64,000 nucleotides of DNA. Origin: UBA5018 sp947463165. GTDB lineage: Bacteria > Cyanobacteriota > Cyanobacteriia > PCC-6307 > Cyanobiaceae. How positions within the stretch are numbered: the stretch's first letter is position 1; every line of letters begins with the position of its first letter. The DNA is taken from assembly GCA_943371245.1 (NCBI GenBank), contig CALRTY020000006.1, positions 1-64,000 on the forward strand, written 5' to 3'. The notes beneath the pieces were generated by a model that did not search any database, was not told where the DNA came from, and was given only the letters and a program-made list of their open reading frames with translations. The translations under genes were made by a program, and so were the position numbers. Positions 8,299 through 16,341 of the stretch are shown piece by piece.

Positions 8299-8978
8299 CT
8301 AAAGATCCACAGCTTCTCCGGGTGGGGGCAGTGGAATCTGGTTCGTTCCTGAGCCCGTGGCTGGCAAATAACCCATAGACGTTTCTCCATACGCATATGC
8401 GTGAGGGAATGAATCTGGGTAAGTAAGGTGAATTATCCAGAAGTACCAGCCAGCATACTCCCAGTCAGCGCCAAAACCATCCTGGGCGATCTGGGGAAAA
8501 TGCTGGATGAAGGTGTGCGCCAAATCGATGGGGCGAGCGTATGTCCCATCTATCCAGCCGAAGCAATGATGTCCTTGGCCGGTGGTGTAGCGCGCCGCAA
8601 GATCCCATTCTCTCATCATCGCGCCGTTGGACCGCAACGTGTTGCTGCGCGACGTGATCTCCCCTCTGCCATCCGGCGGACGGTCGCTCGTGTTCGGGAA
8701 TGGTGAAATCCATGTACCAGCCGAGATCGACAATCGCAAGGTCGAAGTCGCCGGCCGAGATTTGCCTAGTGTTCGTTGAATGTGCGAGCGGTCGTGAGCC
8801 GATAACCTGAATCGTGAAGCGCTTGAACGACTTGCCCCATGAAGGCGCACTGATCGATGAATTTGCGATTCTGTTCACTGTCGCCATACTGACGGAAAAA
8901 CTAATCCCGGAACTCCTGCTCGGTGAGTCCTGGAGGGGGGATTTGGTCATCCGCGATCAGTATCCGAAGGGTGGTCAT
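8299..8978 (-). pseudogene. Frameshifted response-regulator-receiver-like gene
   Basis: Piecing three frames together gives one protein. It starts at ATG 8978 with TTLRILIADDQIPP. A one-base change in a run of six cytosines (8935-8940) shifts it to GLTEQEFRD, an in-frame TAG, then FFRQYGDSEQNRKFIDQCAF and ALHDSGYRLTTARTFNEH. A second shift leads to AGDFDLAIVDLGWYMDFTIP, and a third near 8695 leads to MMREWDLAARYTTGQGHHCF and the C-terminus. LIADDQ and DLAIVDLGWY fit the acidic pocket and phosphorylation-site strand of a receiver domain. At least four disabling changes make it a pseudogene. The C-terminal domain (about 105 residues) is unknown to me. Confidence 0.65.
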
Positions 8979-8999
8979 CGCGATTCATCCTTCGATGAA

Positions 9000-9006
9000 G
9001 CATAAC
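9000..9006 (-). mobile_element. attC-like core 3 (R' box only)
   Basis: Minus-strand GTTATGC, the same heptamer as at 23505-23511 and one mismatch from GTTRRRY, lies 21 bases upstream of the ATG of the broken receiver-like gene. A weak inverted pair (CCGAGAACCA near 9024 and TGGTTTCTCG near 9109) could be the rest of the site, but I see no clear R'' box. It is called mainly by position and by similarity to the other cores. Confidence 0.3.
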
Positions 9007-9832
9007 TTGTTATTGGCAGGCTCCGAGAACCACCAGCGCATAGCCGGCCCTGTCTGAGAACCAACCGGGATGGGTCTTGGCAGCAGTCATTGAGTCCAAG
9101 CCCAGCATGGTTTCTCGCGGATGATATCTCAGAAGTGAACATGGCTAGCGGGACCGCAAACTACCTGTTCATTTTGCTACAAAACTGCGGCCACCTTGTC
9201 TGGCCCGCGCTGGAAAGGCAGTAGCCCCTGCGGCTCTCCGCGCCTGAAGTGCCCCACCGCTGCAGTGCCTGGCCACTCAGCCCCCAGGACGGGTGACGCC
9301 GCCATCCAGGCTGTAGTTAACGCCTACCGCATTACGCAGCCCCGGCAACAGCCTGCGCCCCTGGCTGAAAGCACATCGATAGCGGAATCCCAGGCAGAAA
9401 TCCGTAGGCTTGCCCCCACGCCCATCCTTTCCTGGCCGCCGTGGCCCACGACATCAAGGGATTTTTGGAGCTTCTGGTCTGGCGAGAAGCTCTTCAACCA
9501 CATGCTTCTGGGTAACTTCTAATGAACCTGGGTGTAAGGCGTGAGTCCAGGCATTAAAAGCAGTAGGTTACCAGGAGAAGCGAGACCGGCTTGTAACTTT
9601 GGGCACATCTCGTGGTGCCCGCCGCTTTTAACGCTGGGCCCGATTGCTCACAGCGACAGAACCGAAGGGCCCTTTTTCTGGAGGGCAAGCCAGCCTCATA
9701 AGTCCAATTAGCCAAGTGTCCACAGCAAGTGAAGCCCAAGTGCCGACGATGTAAATTAGGTTGAGAATTTTAACAGCATAAAGCTTTCGTTAGCTAGTTG
9801 TTACTATTTCGTTTTCCCTACATCTTCCTCCC
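9007..9832. other. Gene-poor stretch holding a decayed duplicate
   Basis: No convincing gene is seen in these 826 bases. The interval 9344-9480 repeats, at roughly three quarters identity by eye, the upstream region and first codons of the methyltransferase gene (11547-11680). Shared words include CCCCTGGCT, AATCCCAGGCA, GTAGGCTT/CTAGGCTT and CCCATCCT. In this copy the start codon reads ACG instead of ATG and the following codons diverge, so it is not functional as a gene start. Confidence 0.6.
9344..9480 (+). repeat. Direct repeat copy A of the methyltransferase 5' region
   Basis: This copy pairs with 11547-11680 in the same orientation, 2.2 kb apart, and the two flank the RTX gene. The encoded peptide TPILSWPPWP corresponds to MPILSWPRLA at the start of the methyltransferase. 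The identity is visible by eye but decayed by small indels and substitutions. Confidence 0.65.
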
Positions 9833-11200
9833 ATGGCTTCCATCCACGGCAACAATCTAAATAATACGCTTTTCAGCACAAACCAATTCACGGATACAAT
9901 AAATGGTAAATCTGGCATTGATACAGTAAGCTATGTTTTGGCAACATCAGGCGTCAATGTTTCTCTTTGCGTGACTGGTCTCCAACCTACTGGCGGATCA
10001 GGTATTGACACCTTGATTTCAATTGAAAATATTACCGGCAGCAATTTCGCTGATACTCTTCAGGGAGATTCTGGGAATAATGCATTGGATGGAGGGGGTG
10101 GCAGTGATTTTGTTAGCTACTCCCATGCCACCGGGTCAGTAATTATTGATTTACTTGGCGGTTTGTCCACAGGTGCCGCTGGATTTGATACCTTATTCAG
10201 CATTGAAAATGCCATCGGTTCCAGCTTCGACGACACGATTTATGGCAGCGATGTTAATAATGTAATTGCCTCGGGGGATGGTAACGATTTAATTTTTGGT
10301 TCCTTTGGTTCCGATTTTATTGATGGTGGATCTCAAAGGGATGCGGTCAATTATGAAACATTCGCAGGCTGGATCACCCTGGGAGCCTTTGGGGTGGTGA
10401 CAAAAACGGGGTTGGGGTTTCCAGTCATCCTTGGGATTGATCAACTCTCCAGCATTGAAGTTATTGTTGCCACGAGTAGCAACCAAGATACCATTGATTT
10501 AAGCTTGGCAACAGCTCCAACCGCCGTTAACACAAAAGTGGATCTTTCTTTTCCATTTAATAATGTTCAGGTGAACCTCAGTGGTGGTGCGCCTGCCATC
10601 ATCCTTTCTGTTTCGCAATTTGAGAATGTCATTGGCAGTGGCGTCGCCGATACCATCACAGGAAATATTATCGCCAATAATTTGAGTGGTAACGATGGCA
10701 ATGATAGTATTGACGGCGGAGGCGGAAATGACACTATCGCTGGTGGCAACGGTAACGACATCATTACTGGTGGCACTGGCAATGACAGACTAACTGGCGG
10801 TGCCGGCAACGATTCCTTTAGATTTGGCGAAGTTGGCATTGCCAATAGAGATACCATCACTGATTTTGTAGCTTCACAAGACAAAATTCACCTGAAGAAT
10901 AGTCTCGACTCTATTCTGGGGATCAGTCCGGTGAACGGAGATCTTTCTAGTGGAATTAGGGGGCTATTCGGCACTAACACCCTAGTTGGCACTGTTCTGA
11001 ACTCCGCAAAGTTCTTCAAAGGCACTGGCCTTACCGGTGCCAACTCTGGTGACCTCCCCGGCATCTATGTAGATACAACCCCTGGTGGTCCTGGCAATAT
11101 TTTCTACAATGACGCCACAACAGTTGGAAATTATGTGATTGCCAGCGTCGGAACGGCGGCTGCAAATTTGACATTCGCGAATTTTGTTTACGCCGGCTGA
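9833..11200 (+). CDS. RTX/hemolysin-type calcium-binding secreted protein
   Basis: A 455-residue protein built from calcium-binding glycine-aspartate nonapeptides. A dense block at about residues 284-325 has repeats such as GNDGNDSIDGGGGNDTIAGG, and looser copies lie earlier. A DTITDFVASQDKIHL segment follows, typical of the cap after an RTX block. There is no N-terminal signal peptide, as expected for type I secretion with a C-terminal signal; no transporter is present in the window. Base composition is clearly more AT-rich than the flanking genes, suggesting acquisition. A strong terminator follows. The gene sits between the two direct repeat copies. Function beyond calcium binding at the cell surface is unknown. 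Confidence 0.85.
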   Translation: MASIHGNNLNNTLFSTNQFTDTINGKSGIDTVSYVLATSGVNVSLCVTGLQPTGGSGIDTLISIENITGSNFADTLQGDSGNNALDGGGGSDFVSYSHATGSVIIDLLGGLSTGAAGFDTLFSIENAIGSSFDDTIYGSDVNNVIASGDGNDLIFGSFGSDFIDGGSQRDAVNYETFAGWITLGAFGVVTKTGLGFPVILGIDQLSSIEVIVATSSNQDTIDLSLATAPTAVNTKVDLSFPFNNVQVNLSGGAPAIILSVSQFENVIGSGVADTITGNIIANNLSGNDGNDSIDGGGGNDTIAGGNGNDIITGGTGNDRLTGGAGNDSFRFGEVGIANRDTITDFVASQDKIHLKNSLDSILGISPVNGDLSSGIRGLFGTNTLVGTVLNSAKFFKGTGLTGANSGDLPGIYVDTTPGGPGNIFYNDATTVGNYVIASVGTAAANLTFANFVYAG

Positions 11201-11222
11201 TCAATTGAATTCAAGCTCCGTG

Positions 11223-11250
11223 AGCACCCGCTACTGGCGGGTGCTTTTTT
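11223..11250 (+). terminator. Rho-independent terminator of the RTX gene
   Basis: A perfect 9-base stem, AGCACCCGC and GCGGGTGCT, with loop TACTG is followed by six thymines. It begins 23 bases after the RTX stop codon. Confidence 0.9.
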
Positions 11251-11617
11251 GTTGATTCGGCCACGCCCTACTCCAGGCAGATAAACGCAAACAATTCGCC
11301 AAGGGATTAAAGATTTTGTTGCCAGGGATGAAGTGACGCAAAGAGTTTTCTCTGGCGTTGTTCCCTGCTCCGTCTGCTGGGCTGGAGCAGGCAGTCACCA
11401 GGTGATTCGCCAATGCTTGCGGTCGATCCGTGCCGGCATGCAGACGGTGCTGCAGGAAATCACGGCGCTGCTTGAGATCGCGCTCAGGCAGCCGCAACCC
11501 GGCACGAGCTGAGATTTTCAATCAGCCCTGGCCCTTCGCCCATCTGGCAACCTCTTGCCCCTGGCTAAAAGCACAGCAATAGCGAAATCCCAGGCAAAAG
11601 TGCCTAGGCTTGGGTTT
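11251..11617. other. Intergenic region upstream of the polyketide cluster
   Basis: No gene that I can defend. A plus-strand frame ending at 11516 (HQVIRQCLRSIRAGMQTVLQ) and a minus-strand frame (11231-11521) are both open, but neither has recognisable features. The last 70 bases are the repeat described at 11547-11680. Confidence 0.4.
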
Positions 11618-11680
11618 ATGCCCATCCTCTCCTGGCCGCGCCTGGCCCACCGTGAGCGGTTGCCGGAGCTGATGGACCAG
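11547..11680 (+). repeat. Direct repeat copy B (functional copy, methyltransferase leader)
   Basis: This is the intact version of the sequence found at 9344-9480. It contains a small inverted repeat AGGCA...TGCCT (about 11592-11605) and ends inside the coding sequence. Because it lies directly upstream of the first gene of the cluster, it may carry the promoter; I cannot identify clear -35/-10 boxes. Confidence 0.6.
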
Positions 11681-12358
11681 CCCGGACTCGATCCCGAACT
11701 GCATGCCCAGGCCCTGGTGGGCTTGAGGCGCATCAATGCGGTGAGCCGCAGCGCCGCCTGCCTGTTCGAGCCGATTCGCGCCCTGGCCCGCGCCCTGCCC
11801 CCAGACGCCGCCCCGCTGCGGCTGCTGGATGTGGCCTGTGGCGGCGGCGATGTTGCCCTCGACCTGGCGGCCCTGGCCCAGCGCCATGGCCTGGCCCTGG
11901 CTGTGGAGGGTTGCGACATCAGTCATCAGGCCGTCGCCCTGGCCGAGGCGAGGGCTCAAGAGCGGGGGCTGGAGGCCTCCTTTTTTGTGGCAGATGTGCT
12001 GGCGGATCCCCTGCCCGATCGTTTTGACATCGGTTTTGACGTCATTGTTAGTTCACTGTTTCTGCATCACCTCGATACGGCCGATGCTGAAACCCTGTTG
12101 GCCCGCCTCGCCGGCAGCAGCCGCCAGCTGCTCTTGATTAGCGATCTGCTGCGCACGCCGCTTGGCTACGGCCTGGCCTGGGCCGGCACCCAGCTGCTGT
12201 CGCGCTCGCACATCGTGCACATCGATGGTCTGCTTTCGGTGCGAGGGGCCTTTCAACTAGCCGAGGTGGCGGCCATGGCCAAACGGGCCGGCCTCGATGG
12301 TGTGGATCTGCGGCGCTGCTGGCCCGAGCGTTACCTGCTGAGTTGGGCCCGTGGTTGA
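11618..12358 (+). CDS. SAM-dependent methyltransferase of the type III PKS cluster
   Basis: A 246-residue class I methyltransferase. Motif I is LLDVACGGGDVALDL (residues about 68-82), followed by the acidic GCDIS after the second strand and a VIVSSLFLHHLD post-motif near residue 145. The ATG at 11618 is chosen over an earlier in-frame start because the upstream part lies in the duplicated leader. The stop overlaps the start of the flavoprotein gene by eight bases. By analogy with type III PKS operons (srsB beside srsA) it probably O- or C-methylates a phenolic lipid; this is inference from neighbours. It could instead be a ubiquinone/menaquinone-type methyltransferase by sequence. Confidence 0.8.
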   Translation: MPILSWPRLAHRERLPELMDQPGLDPELHAQALVGLRRINAVSRSAACLFEPIRALARALPPDAAPLRLLDVACGGGDVALDLAALAQRHGLALAVEGCDISHQAVALAEARAQERGLEASFFVADVLADPLPDRFDIGFDVIVSSLFLHHLDTADAETLLARLAGSSRQLLLISDLLRTPLGYGLAWAGTQLLSRSHIVHIDGLLSVRGAFQLAEVAAMAKRAGLDGVDLRRCWPERYLLSWARG

Positions 12359-13556
12359 TCCATTGCCCAGCGGTCGCTGGCCCGTGGTGGTGGTGGGGGC
12401 CGGACCCGCCGGCGCCCTGGCCGCCCTGGGGCTCGCCCGCCAGGGGGTGCCGGTGCTGTTGGTGGAGCGGCGCCGTTTCCCCCGCTGGAAGGTGTGCGGT
12501 GCCTGCCTCAGTGGCCAGGCCCTCGCCGCCCTGGCGGAGGCCGGCCAGACCCCCCTGCTCGATCAGCTCGGCTCCCGCCCGCTGCGCTCCGTGCAGCTGG
12601 GCCTGCAGGGAACCCGCACGGAGCTGGCCCTGCCCGCGGGGCGGGTGCTCTCGCGGCTGGCCCTGGACCAGGGGCTGGTGCAGGCGGCCGTTGCCGCCGG
12701 TGCCACCTTGGTGCCCGAGGTGATGGCCCAACTGGGGCCCGCTGATGCTGGGGCCCGGGCGGTGCAGCTACGCCGCGGCAGGGAGTCCGCCACGGTGCAG
12801 GCCGAGCTGGTGCTGGTGGCGGCGGGGCTGGCCCACCGTTGCCTGCAGGATTTGCCGGAAGCGGGCAGCCGCATCCAACCGGGCTCCCGCATCGGCGCCG
12901 GCTGCAGGCTGCCTAACTCCCACCAGGGGCCCCAGCACCCGGCGATCGCGGCCTATGGCGATGGCCGGCTGCACATGGCCATTGGCCGCCACGGCTATGT
13001 GGGCCTGGTGCGCCTTGAGGATGGGTCCCTCAATGTGGCCGCCGCCTTCGATGGCGCTGCCCTGGCCGCCGCCGGCGGGGCTGCCGCAGCGGCCAGCCAG
13101 GTGCTCCGAGAAGCCGGCTTCGAGCCCCTGCCTGGCCTGGCCCTGGCCGACTGGCAGCGCACCCCCGCCCTCACGCGCCGCAGCCGGCCCCTGGCGGGCA
13201 ATCGCTATCTGCTGCTGGGCGATGCCGCTGGCTACGTGGAACCATTTACGGGGGAAGGGATGGGCTGGGCCCTGATGGCGGCCCTCAGCAGCACCCCCCT
13301 GGCCCTCGCCGCCCTGAACAACGGCTGGGATGAGCAACTCGCCCGCGACTGGAGCCGATCTCAAGCCGCCCTAATGGCCCGCCGCCAGCGGCTCTGCCAG
13401 GCCCTGGCCCTGGTGCTGCGGCGTCCCTGGAGCAGCCGTTTTCTATTTGACGCCCTGCACCGCTGGCCCAGCCTGGCCGACCCGCTGCTGGCTTCCCTGC
13501 ACCGACCCGCCCAGCACCGGCCCGCCTTGACGCCGCTGCCAACCCCATGCCCGTAA
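12351..13556 (+). CDS. FAD-dependent monooxygenase/oxidoreductase of the type III PKS cluster
   Basis: A 401-residue flavoprotein of the geranylgeranyl-reductase/PHBH-like group. VVVVGAGPAGALAALGL (residues 12-28) is the dinucleotide fold, RFPRWKVCGACLSG follows the second strand, and LLGDAAGYVEPFTGEGMGWA (about 288-307) is the second FAD contact. It begins with GTG inside the end of the methyltransferase gene and ends ten bases inside the PKS gene, so all three are translationally coupled. In the srsABC type of operon the flavoprotein hydroxylates the resorcinol ring to a quinone precursor; this role is inferred. Confidence 0.8.
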   Translation: MVDPLPSGRWPVVVVGAGPAGALAALGLARQGVPVLLVERRRFPRWKVCGACLSGQALAALAEAGQTPLLDQLGSRPLRSVQLGLQGTRTELALPAGRVLSRLALDQGLVQAAVAAGATLVPEVMAQLGPADAGARAVQLRRGRESATVQAELVLVAAGLAHRCLQDLPEAGSRIQPGSRIGAGCRLPNSHQGPQHPAIAAYGDGRLHMAIGRHGYVGLVRLEDGSLNVAAAFDGAALAAAGGAAAAASQVLREAGFEPLPGLALADWQRTPALTRRSRPLAGNRYLLLGDAAGYVEPFTGEGMGWALMAALSSTPLALAALNNGWDEQLARDWSRSQAALMARRQRLCQALALVLRRPWSSRFLFDALHRWPSLADPLLASLHRPAQHRPALTPLPTPCP

Positions 13557-14626
13557 CCCTGCTGGGGATCGGCACCGCCCTGCCATCCCATCGCCTCAGC
13601 CAGGCCGAATCGGCCGCCATGGCCCAGCGCCTCTCGGCAACTAACGACGTGCAGGCCACCTTGCTGCGGCGTTTGCAGCGCCGTTCCGGTGTGGCCTTCC
13701 GCCACAGCGTGCTGCTGGCCGATGCCGCTGGCCCCCTGCCGGATCGCCTGCCCTTCTACGCAGACGCCAACCCCACCACCGCCGAGCGCATGGCCCGCTT
13801 CTCGGCCGAAGCCGGACCCCTGGCCCTGCGGGCCACCAGCGCCGCCCTGGCCGCCGCCGCCGTGGAGCCGGCTTCGATCACCCATCTCATAACTGTTTGC
13901 TGCACCGGCTTCCAGGCCCCCGGCTTCGATCTAGACCTGATCCAGGGGCTCCCCTTAGATCCAAATGTGGCCCGCACCCAGGTGGGCTTCATGGGCTGCC
14001 ACGGAGCCCTCAACGGTCTGCGCGTTGCCCACGCCTTTGCCCAGGCCGTCGCCGGCTCCAGGGTGCTGATCTGCGCCCTCGAACTCTGCAGCCTGCACCA
14101 ACAACCGGGCTGGCACCCCGAGCGGGTGGTGGCCAATGCGCTATTTGCCGATGGCGCCGCAGCTGCGGTACTGGCCGCCGAACCGCCCGCGCCAATGGGC
14201 TCCCCCTGGCGGCTGCTGGCTTCCGGTTCCACGCTGCTGCCGGATAGCGCCGATGCCATGGCCTGGACCATCGCCGACCACGGTTTTGAAATGGGCCTCT
14301 CGCCAAGGGTTCCGGCCCTGATCGCCGCCCGCCTGGCCCCCTGGCTGGATGGCTGGTTAGCAACCCAGGGGCTCGATCGGGCCGCCATCGGCTCCTGGGC
14401 CCTGCATCCGGGCGGACCCCGCCTGCTGGAGGCGGTGCGCGATTGTCTTCACCTACCCGCCACAGCGATCGAACCCTCCACAGCGGTATTGCGGGAATGC
14501 GGCAATATGTCGTCGGCCACGATCCTGTTTATCCTCGATCGCCTCAGGCTTGCCGGGGCACCCCTGCCCTGCGTAGCCCTGGCCTTCGGCCCAGGCCTCT
14601 GCGTTGAGGCCGCCCTGCTGGGGTGA
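13547..14626 (+). CDS. Type III polyketide synthase (chalcone/stilbene synthase family)
   Basis: A 359-residue thiolase-fold protein with the complete type III PKS triad: Cys119 in ITVCCTGFQAPG, His287 in LHPGGPRLLE and Asn320 in RECGNMSSAT. FGPGLCVE near the C-terminus is the family end motif (GFGPG). Length is normal for bacterial members. Such enzymes condense malonyl-CoA onto an acyl starter to give alkylpyrones or alkylresorcinols. The N-terminus overlaps the flavoprotein gene. The cluster of three makes a phenolic lipid the best guess for product; starter and ring type cannot be deduced from sequence alone. Confidence 0.9.
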   Translation: MPVTLLGIGTALPSHRLSQAESAAMAQRLSATNDVQATLLRRLQRRSGVAFRHSVLLADAAGPLPDRLPFYADANPTTAERMARFSAEAGPLALRATSAALAAAAVEPASITHLITVCCTGFQAPGFDLDLIQGLPLDPNVARTQVGFMGCHGALNGLRVAHAFAQAVAGSRVLICALELCSLHQQPGWHPERVVANALFADGAAAAVLAAEPPAPMGSPWRLLASGSTLLPDSADAMAWTIADHGFEMGLSPRVPALIAARLAPWLDGWLATQGLDRAAIGSWALHPGGPRLLEAVRDCLHLPATAIEPSTAVLRECGNMSSATILFILDRLRLAGAPLPCVALAFGPGLCVEAALLG

Positions 14627-14703
14627 GGCCCCGGGGGGGGTATCGATGTGATCAGACAAAGTGATCGCACAAAAATGTAATCGTACAAAACAAGATCAAC
14701 CCT

Positions 14704-15135
14704 TCATATCCAGCGACGCAAAGCAGCCAGAGTGTCCGAGGGATTTGTGTTGAAGCAAATCTTGGAATTAGGAGCTTGCTCATGAATAATGTTGATAAGC
14801 TTCTCGAAAAGAATTAGATTACTCGGCACATCTCGGACGCCCGCCCCAATCAAAATGCAGTCGTATCTATGCTTTTGAAGCTCTGCGGTTACCACCGCCT
14901 CAGCTGTCTCACCAAAGTCAATAAGGCAATGCTGTGCATCATAGCCAAGAGACCTAAGGCCCTCTTCCGCTGCGGTGATTCCCGCCAACACCTTCTCGGC
15001 ATTTAGACCTGGGAATGCAGCGAAGTCTGGCGATGAGAAATCAATAAGCGAAGGGTCTAAGCCGATAATCACAACGCGCTTTCTTGCGGTGTTTTTGGAG
15101 GCATCCTGGGCGGCTGGTTGTTCTGCTGGGGTCAT
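14704..15135 (-). CDS. Conserved hypothetical, Rossmann-like fold
   Basis: A 143-residue protein with alternating strands and helices: VVIIGLDPSLIDF at residues 21-33, CLIDFG in the middle, and DCILIGAGVRDVPSN near residue 91. The tail ends NPSDTLAALRRWI. It resembles small response-regulator or flavodoxin-like folds, but I see no catalytic motif. Its ATG lies 51 bases after an attC-like site, so it may be a cassette gene. It is convergent with the type III PKS gene. Confidence 0.7.
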   Translation of the reverse strand: MTPAEQPAAQDASKNTARKRVVIIGLDPSLIDFSSPDFAAFPGLNAEKVLAGITAAEEGLRSLGYDAQHCLIDFGETAEAVVTAELQKHRYDCILIGAGVRDVPSNLILFEKLINIIHEQAPNSKICFNTNPSDTLAALRRWI

Positions 15136-15185
15136 GATTTAGATATCTGTGAGCGAAGGGAATTGTAGGGTGAGGTGGGTGATGC

Positions 15186-15262
15186 GTATAACGCTTGCCA
15201 GCACCTGGCCCCAGTGAGTGATGCGTCAAGCAGATAGGCTTGCTGTGGCGGCTCAGTTAGAT
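15186..15262 (-). mobile_element. attC-like site 4
   Basis: On the minus strand the site starts with ATCTAAC (15262-15256, exact RYYYAAC) and ends with GTTATAC (15192-15186, one mismatch to GTTRRRY), 77 bases in all. A small internal hairpin CAAGC-CTATCT-GCTTG lies inside, and the arms GCCGCCACAGC and GCTTGCCAGCACC are partly related after inversion. It sits between the RES toxin stop and the start of the next minus-strand gene. Confidence 0.45.
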
Positions 15263-15299
15263 GGCGTGGTGCCTATCGTCGTTATTGGCTGGCTCCCCA

Positions 15300-15758
15300 T
15301 CACAAGAGCCGCGTATCGAACGAGAACGCCTCATCGCTCAGGATGCGTACTCGCTGCACTTCTGGATGCCGAGGATTGAGCAAGAAATTGCGTTCAACCT
15401 TTATAACTGCGGACGGCACGTTCAAAGCCGCAGTGCGTCCGCTAGTGAGCCATGACGACCCAATTGTTTGCAGCGCAGCTGGATCTGGCACTGAATGCCA
15501 ACCCTCCGGCAGAGTGATTGGTTCGATTACTTCGATGCTCAAGTCATCAGGGAGTTCGATGGCAAGCAGCCTTAAATCGGCCGGAGCCGTGAGCGGATCA
15601 ACATGAACGAGCACTGCAAGTGCCGCCAGCGCCGCAGAGCTGGCGGTGTAGACAATGGGATTTCCCTTGCTATGCCAGCGTCCGGAGGTGTACATTCCAC
15701 CGCTGCCATCAAGCGCAGTATCCACATAGGGCTTGCGGCAGATCCGCCAAACGCGCAT
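15300..15758 (-). CDS. RES domain toxin
   Basis: A 152-residue protein beginning MRVWRICRKPYVDTALDGSG. RYxDTAFDGxGA..xGGRW is the RES-family opening, and here GGMYTSGRWHSKGNPIVYTA provides the conserved Gly, Arg, Trp and Tyr of the NAD-binding pocket. A C-terminal NFLLNPRHPEV matches the family end (NxLLNPxHP). RES toxins degrade NAD and arrest growth. The gene follows its Xre-type antitoxin with a one-base TGATG overlap. The canonical third residue A/Y pattern is slightly varied, but all recognisable key positions are kept, so it may be active. Confidence 0.9.
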   Translation of the reverse strand: MRVWRICRKPYVDTALDGSGGMYTSGRWHSKGNPIVYTASSAALAALAVLVHVDPLTAPADLRLLAIELPDDLSIEVIEPITLPEGWHSVPDPAALQTIGSSWLTSGRTAALNVPSAVIKVERNFLLNPRHPEVQRVRILSDEAFSFDTRLL

Positions 15759-16210
15759 CAGCTAAAGATCCCGTAGTTAAGGCGCAGCAATACTTCTTCC
15801 ACTTCACGCGTGCCGATATCGGTATCTAGAAGATCGAGCGGCATCTCGCAGCCCAGTGCGCGATTGGGAGTCTTTAGCCAGACGCGGGCCTTGTCGATAG
15901 AGCCAAGCACCTCAACGGCCTGAGAAACCGTTCTTGCCACCCGATAGAGCCGATCAGACTCCTGGGGGTTGAGCTGTCGCGCTTCCTTCCTGCGGGCGAC
16001 GGTTCGAGGCGGGATCCCGAAAACCGCTGTGAGCTGCTGCGGAGCAATTTCAAGTTGCTTGGTTAGCGCCAAAAACGCGGAGAAAGGCAGACCACTGCGC
16101 ACGGCATCGCGAAGCTCGGCAACGCTGGTTGCTCGCAGGCGCAAGATTGAGGCCGTTCCTTCCAGGTCGGGACTGGAGGAGTCAGCTGCCAATGCGGTCT
16201 GGTTTGCCAT
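15758..16210 (-). CDS. Xre/MbcA/ParS family antitoxin (DUF2384)
   Basis: A 150-residue partner of the RES toxin. A helix-turn-helix region lies in the middle (QLTAVFGIPPRTVARRKEAR, residues about 58-77). The C-terminal DUF2384 half has SDRLYRVARTVSQAVEVLG and KARVWLKTPNRALGCEMPLD, the hallmark (W...PN.ALGG..PLDLL) of this antitoxin family, and ends in a segment that usually blocks the toxin pocket. The start codon lies inside a perfect palindrome, which suggests autorepression. It is co-transcribed with the toxin. Confidence 0.9.
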   Translation of the reverse strand: MANQTALAADSSSPDLEGTASILRLRATSVAELRDAVRSGLPFSAFLALTKQLEIAPQQLTAVFGIPPRTVARRKEARQLNPQESDRLYRVARTVSQAVEVLGSIDKARVWLKTPNRALGCEMPLDLLDTDIGTREVEEVLLRLNYGIFS

Positions 16211-16217
16211 ATGGCAA
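16204..16217. promoter_or_regulatory. Palindromic operator over the antitoxin start codon
   Basis: TTGCCATATGGCAA is a perfect 14-base palindrome that contains the ATG of the Xre antitoxin gene. Xre-type antitoxins bind palindromes in their own promoter, so this is the likely autoregulatory site. The binding itself is inferred. Confidence 0.6.
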
Positions 16218-16341
16218 TGCTAGCGCGGCCATCTGGCCTTGTCAGGCAAGCGGCCCGTGGTCGCCTCCAGAAAGAAGGACGACGTGGTGGGGGATGGATA
16301 GCTACATGGCATGCTCCTCCAGCGAAGAGACAAAAAAACTA

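Noticed and set aside
9196..9522. 108-codon plus-strand open frame as a gene
   Set aside because: Its second half is the decayed duplicate of the methyltransferase leader, and the first half has no features.
11231..11521. 96-codon minus-strand frame between the RTX gene and the PKS cluster
   Set aside because: It overlaps the RTX terminator, has no motif and no start signal.
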